Origin: a virus
Length of the DNA: 38,260 nt
IMG/VR virus record: IMGVR_UViG_3300047564_000252
Coordinates: 1-38,260 of that record
Direction: 5' to 3' (one strand)
Shown: positions 37,781 through 38,260 of the stretch, one piece after another
Position numbering within the stretch: the first letter of the stretch is position 1
Layout: each line of letters opens with the position of its first letter
Translations under genes and position numbers: made by a program
Notes under the pieces: generated by a model
Told to the model about the DNA's origin: nothing
The model's input: only the letters and a program-made list of their open reading frames with translations
The model's database searches: none

Positions 37781-38008
37781 ATGACATTTCAATGCACAAG
37801 AAGCCACCCTCACGAAGAAATGGATGAGGCGTGTTTGCTCCACACAGAGATTGCCAAACTGCGAAACGAGAACGCAAGGCTGAAGGCTGCTGTTAAGGCA
37901 GAGCGGGAGGCGTGTGCAAAGGTGGCTGAAGACACAGAGTTTGACTCAGACGCTGACTTTTATCGGCCTGTCTTTGCCGCCGCCATCCGCGCAAGGGGGC
38001 AAGCATGA
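37781..38008 (+). CDS. Mosaic early protein, EREACAKV-type C-terminus (75 aa)
   Basis: Starts with a short zinc-like Cys/His head (TFQCTRSHPHEEMDEACLLH), then a coiled coil (TEIAKLRNENARLKAAVKAE) and the shared module EREACAKV ... AIRARGQA. The EREACAKV block and the AIRARG ending recur almost letter for letter in the next gene, also in DNA. The ATG of the next gene overlaps its stop. The function is unknown. Confidence 0.65.
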   Translation: MTFQCTRSHPHEEMDEACLLHTEIAKLRNENARLKAAVKAEREACAKVAEDTEFDSDADFYRPVFAAAIRARGQA

Positions 38009-38259
38009 CCCGAGACGACATCATCCGCATGGCGCGGGAGGCGGGGCTGCTTGATAACGGAGTCTTGCGCGGAGCCACTGACGATAGTGTTCGTGTTGAA
38101 CGCTTTGCCGCCCTTGTTGCCGCTGCCGAGCGTGAGGCGTGTGCAAAGGTGTGTGACCAGAAGGTGGACGCCGAGTACGCGACGGGCAAGGTTGACCACA
38201 ACGAGATGGGGTGGACGCAAGCCTGCGCCATTGACATCAGAGCAAGGGGGCAGGAATGA
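38005..38259 (+). CDS. Chimeric mosaic protein joining both neighbours' modules (84 aa)
   Basis: The first 40 residues (TRDDIIRMAREAGLLDN, ERFAALVAA) match the gene at 37455, and the rest (EREACAKV, DIRARGQE) match the gene at 37781. The DNA agrees, so this looks like a recombinant of the two, or their source. Its TGA overlaps the ATG of the first gene of the window (position 22) once the genome is closed, confirming that transcription runs on through the junction. Confidence 0.65.
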   Translation: MTRDDIIRMAREAGLLDNGVLRGATDDSVRVERFAALVAAAEREACAKVCDQKVDAEYATGKVDHNEMGWTQACAIDIRARGQE

Positions 38260-38260
38260 C
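38235..38260. repeat. Terminal direct repeat, right copy (assembly overlap)
   Basis: Identical to positions 1-26. A similar but not identical 26-base block also occurs at 37985-38010 at the end of the upstream paralogue, so a local duplication lies next to the assembly join. Simple circular closure explains the exact copy best. Confidence 0.9.

Noticed and set aside
1-38260. tRNA genes, integrase, reverse transcriptase or toxin-antitoxin pair
   Set aside because: Looked for in the translations and gaps; none with convincing motifs was seen. Gaps are all under 170 bases. A sensitive tRNA and HMM search could still change this.

Overview
The window is almost certainly a complete, circularly assembled genome of a siphovirus-type tailed phage. 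Bases 1-26 are repeated exactly at 38235-38260, so the unique unit is 38,234 bp and gene order runs on across the junction. No integrase, partition gene, tRNA, rRNA or CRISPR array is visible. The host is probably a Gram-negative bacterium: a GTA-type holin, a GH24 lysozyme and a small signal-peptide protein are present. A freshwater betaproteobacterium would fit the style of the small genes, but that is a low-confidence guess.

Layout. (1) A divergent control region (about 35520-35670) has two well-spaced sigma70-like promoters facing away from each other, with a near-palindrome between them. Leftward from it runs an early operon on the minus strand (35519 down to 32899): several tiny overlapping genes, an ERF single-strand annealing recombinase, an SSB-like protein, a signal-peptide mini-protein, a zinc-ribbon protein and a MazG-like pyrophosphohydrolase. 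Rightward comes a Cro-like repressor, apparently on a leaderless transcript, then a leader-peptide/hairpin region, a DUF1376-type replication protein and a run of small DNA-binding and mosaic proteins. These continue through the junction into a VRR-NUC nuclease, a YbcO-like nuclease and a Dps-like protein (1-2361). (2) An HK97-type packaging and head module (2362-11673): HNH, P27-like TerS, TerL, portal, prohead protease, TWO tandem HK97-fold capsid proteins and head-tail connectors. (3) A tail module (11254-22489): tail terminator, TWO tandem tail-tube proteins, a gpG/gpGT pair with a GGGAAAC slippery site, tape measure, tail-tip proteins and a J-like tip/fibre protein. (4) A host-recognition and modification module (22205-31368): a giant collagen-like fibre, a 14-repeat propeller-like protein, two glycosyltransferase-like proteins (one fused to a methyltransferase) and a fibre-assembly-like protein. 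(5) A lysis cassette (31313-32902), convergent with the early operon.

The most unusual biology is the parallel duplication of the major capsid and the major tail-tube proteins. The tube copies are about 90% identical in protein over their last 116 residues, yet scrambled at synonymous sites, so both are probably kept by selection. Other notable points are a phage Dps homologue with all four ferroxidase ligands at exact Dps spacing, the methyltransferase-GT2-repeat fusion beside a collagen fibre, a gene whose natural start appears to be ATC just after a homing endonuclease gene, and a leader peptide with attenuator-like hairpins ahead of the replication gene. Three NUMOD-type homing endonuclease genes interrupt the operons.
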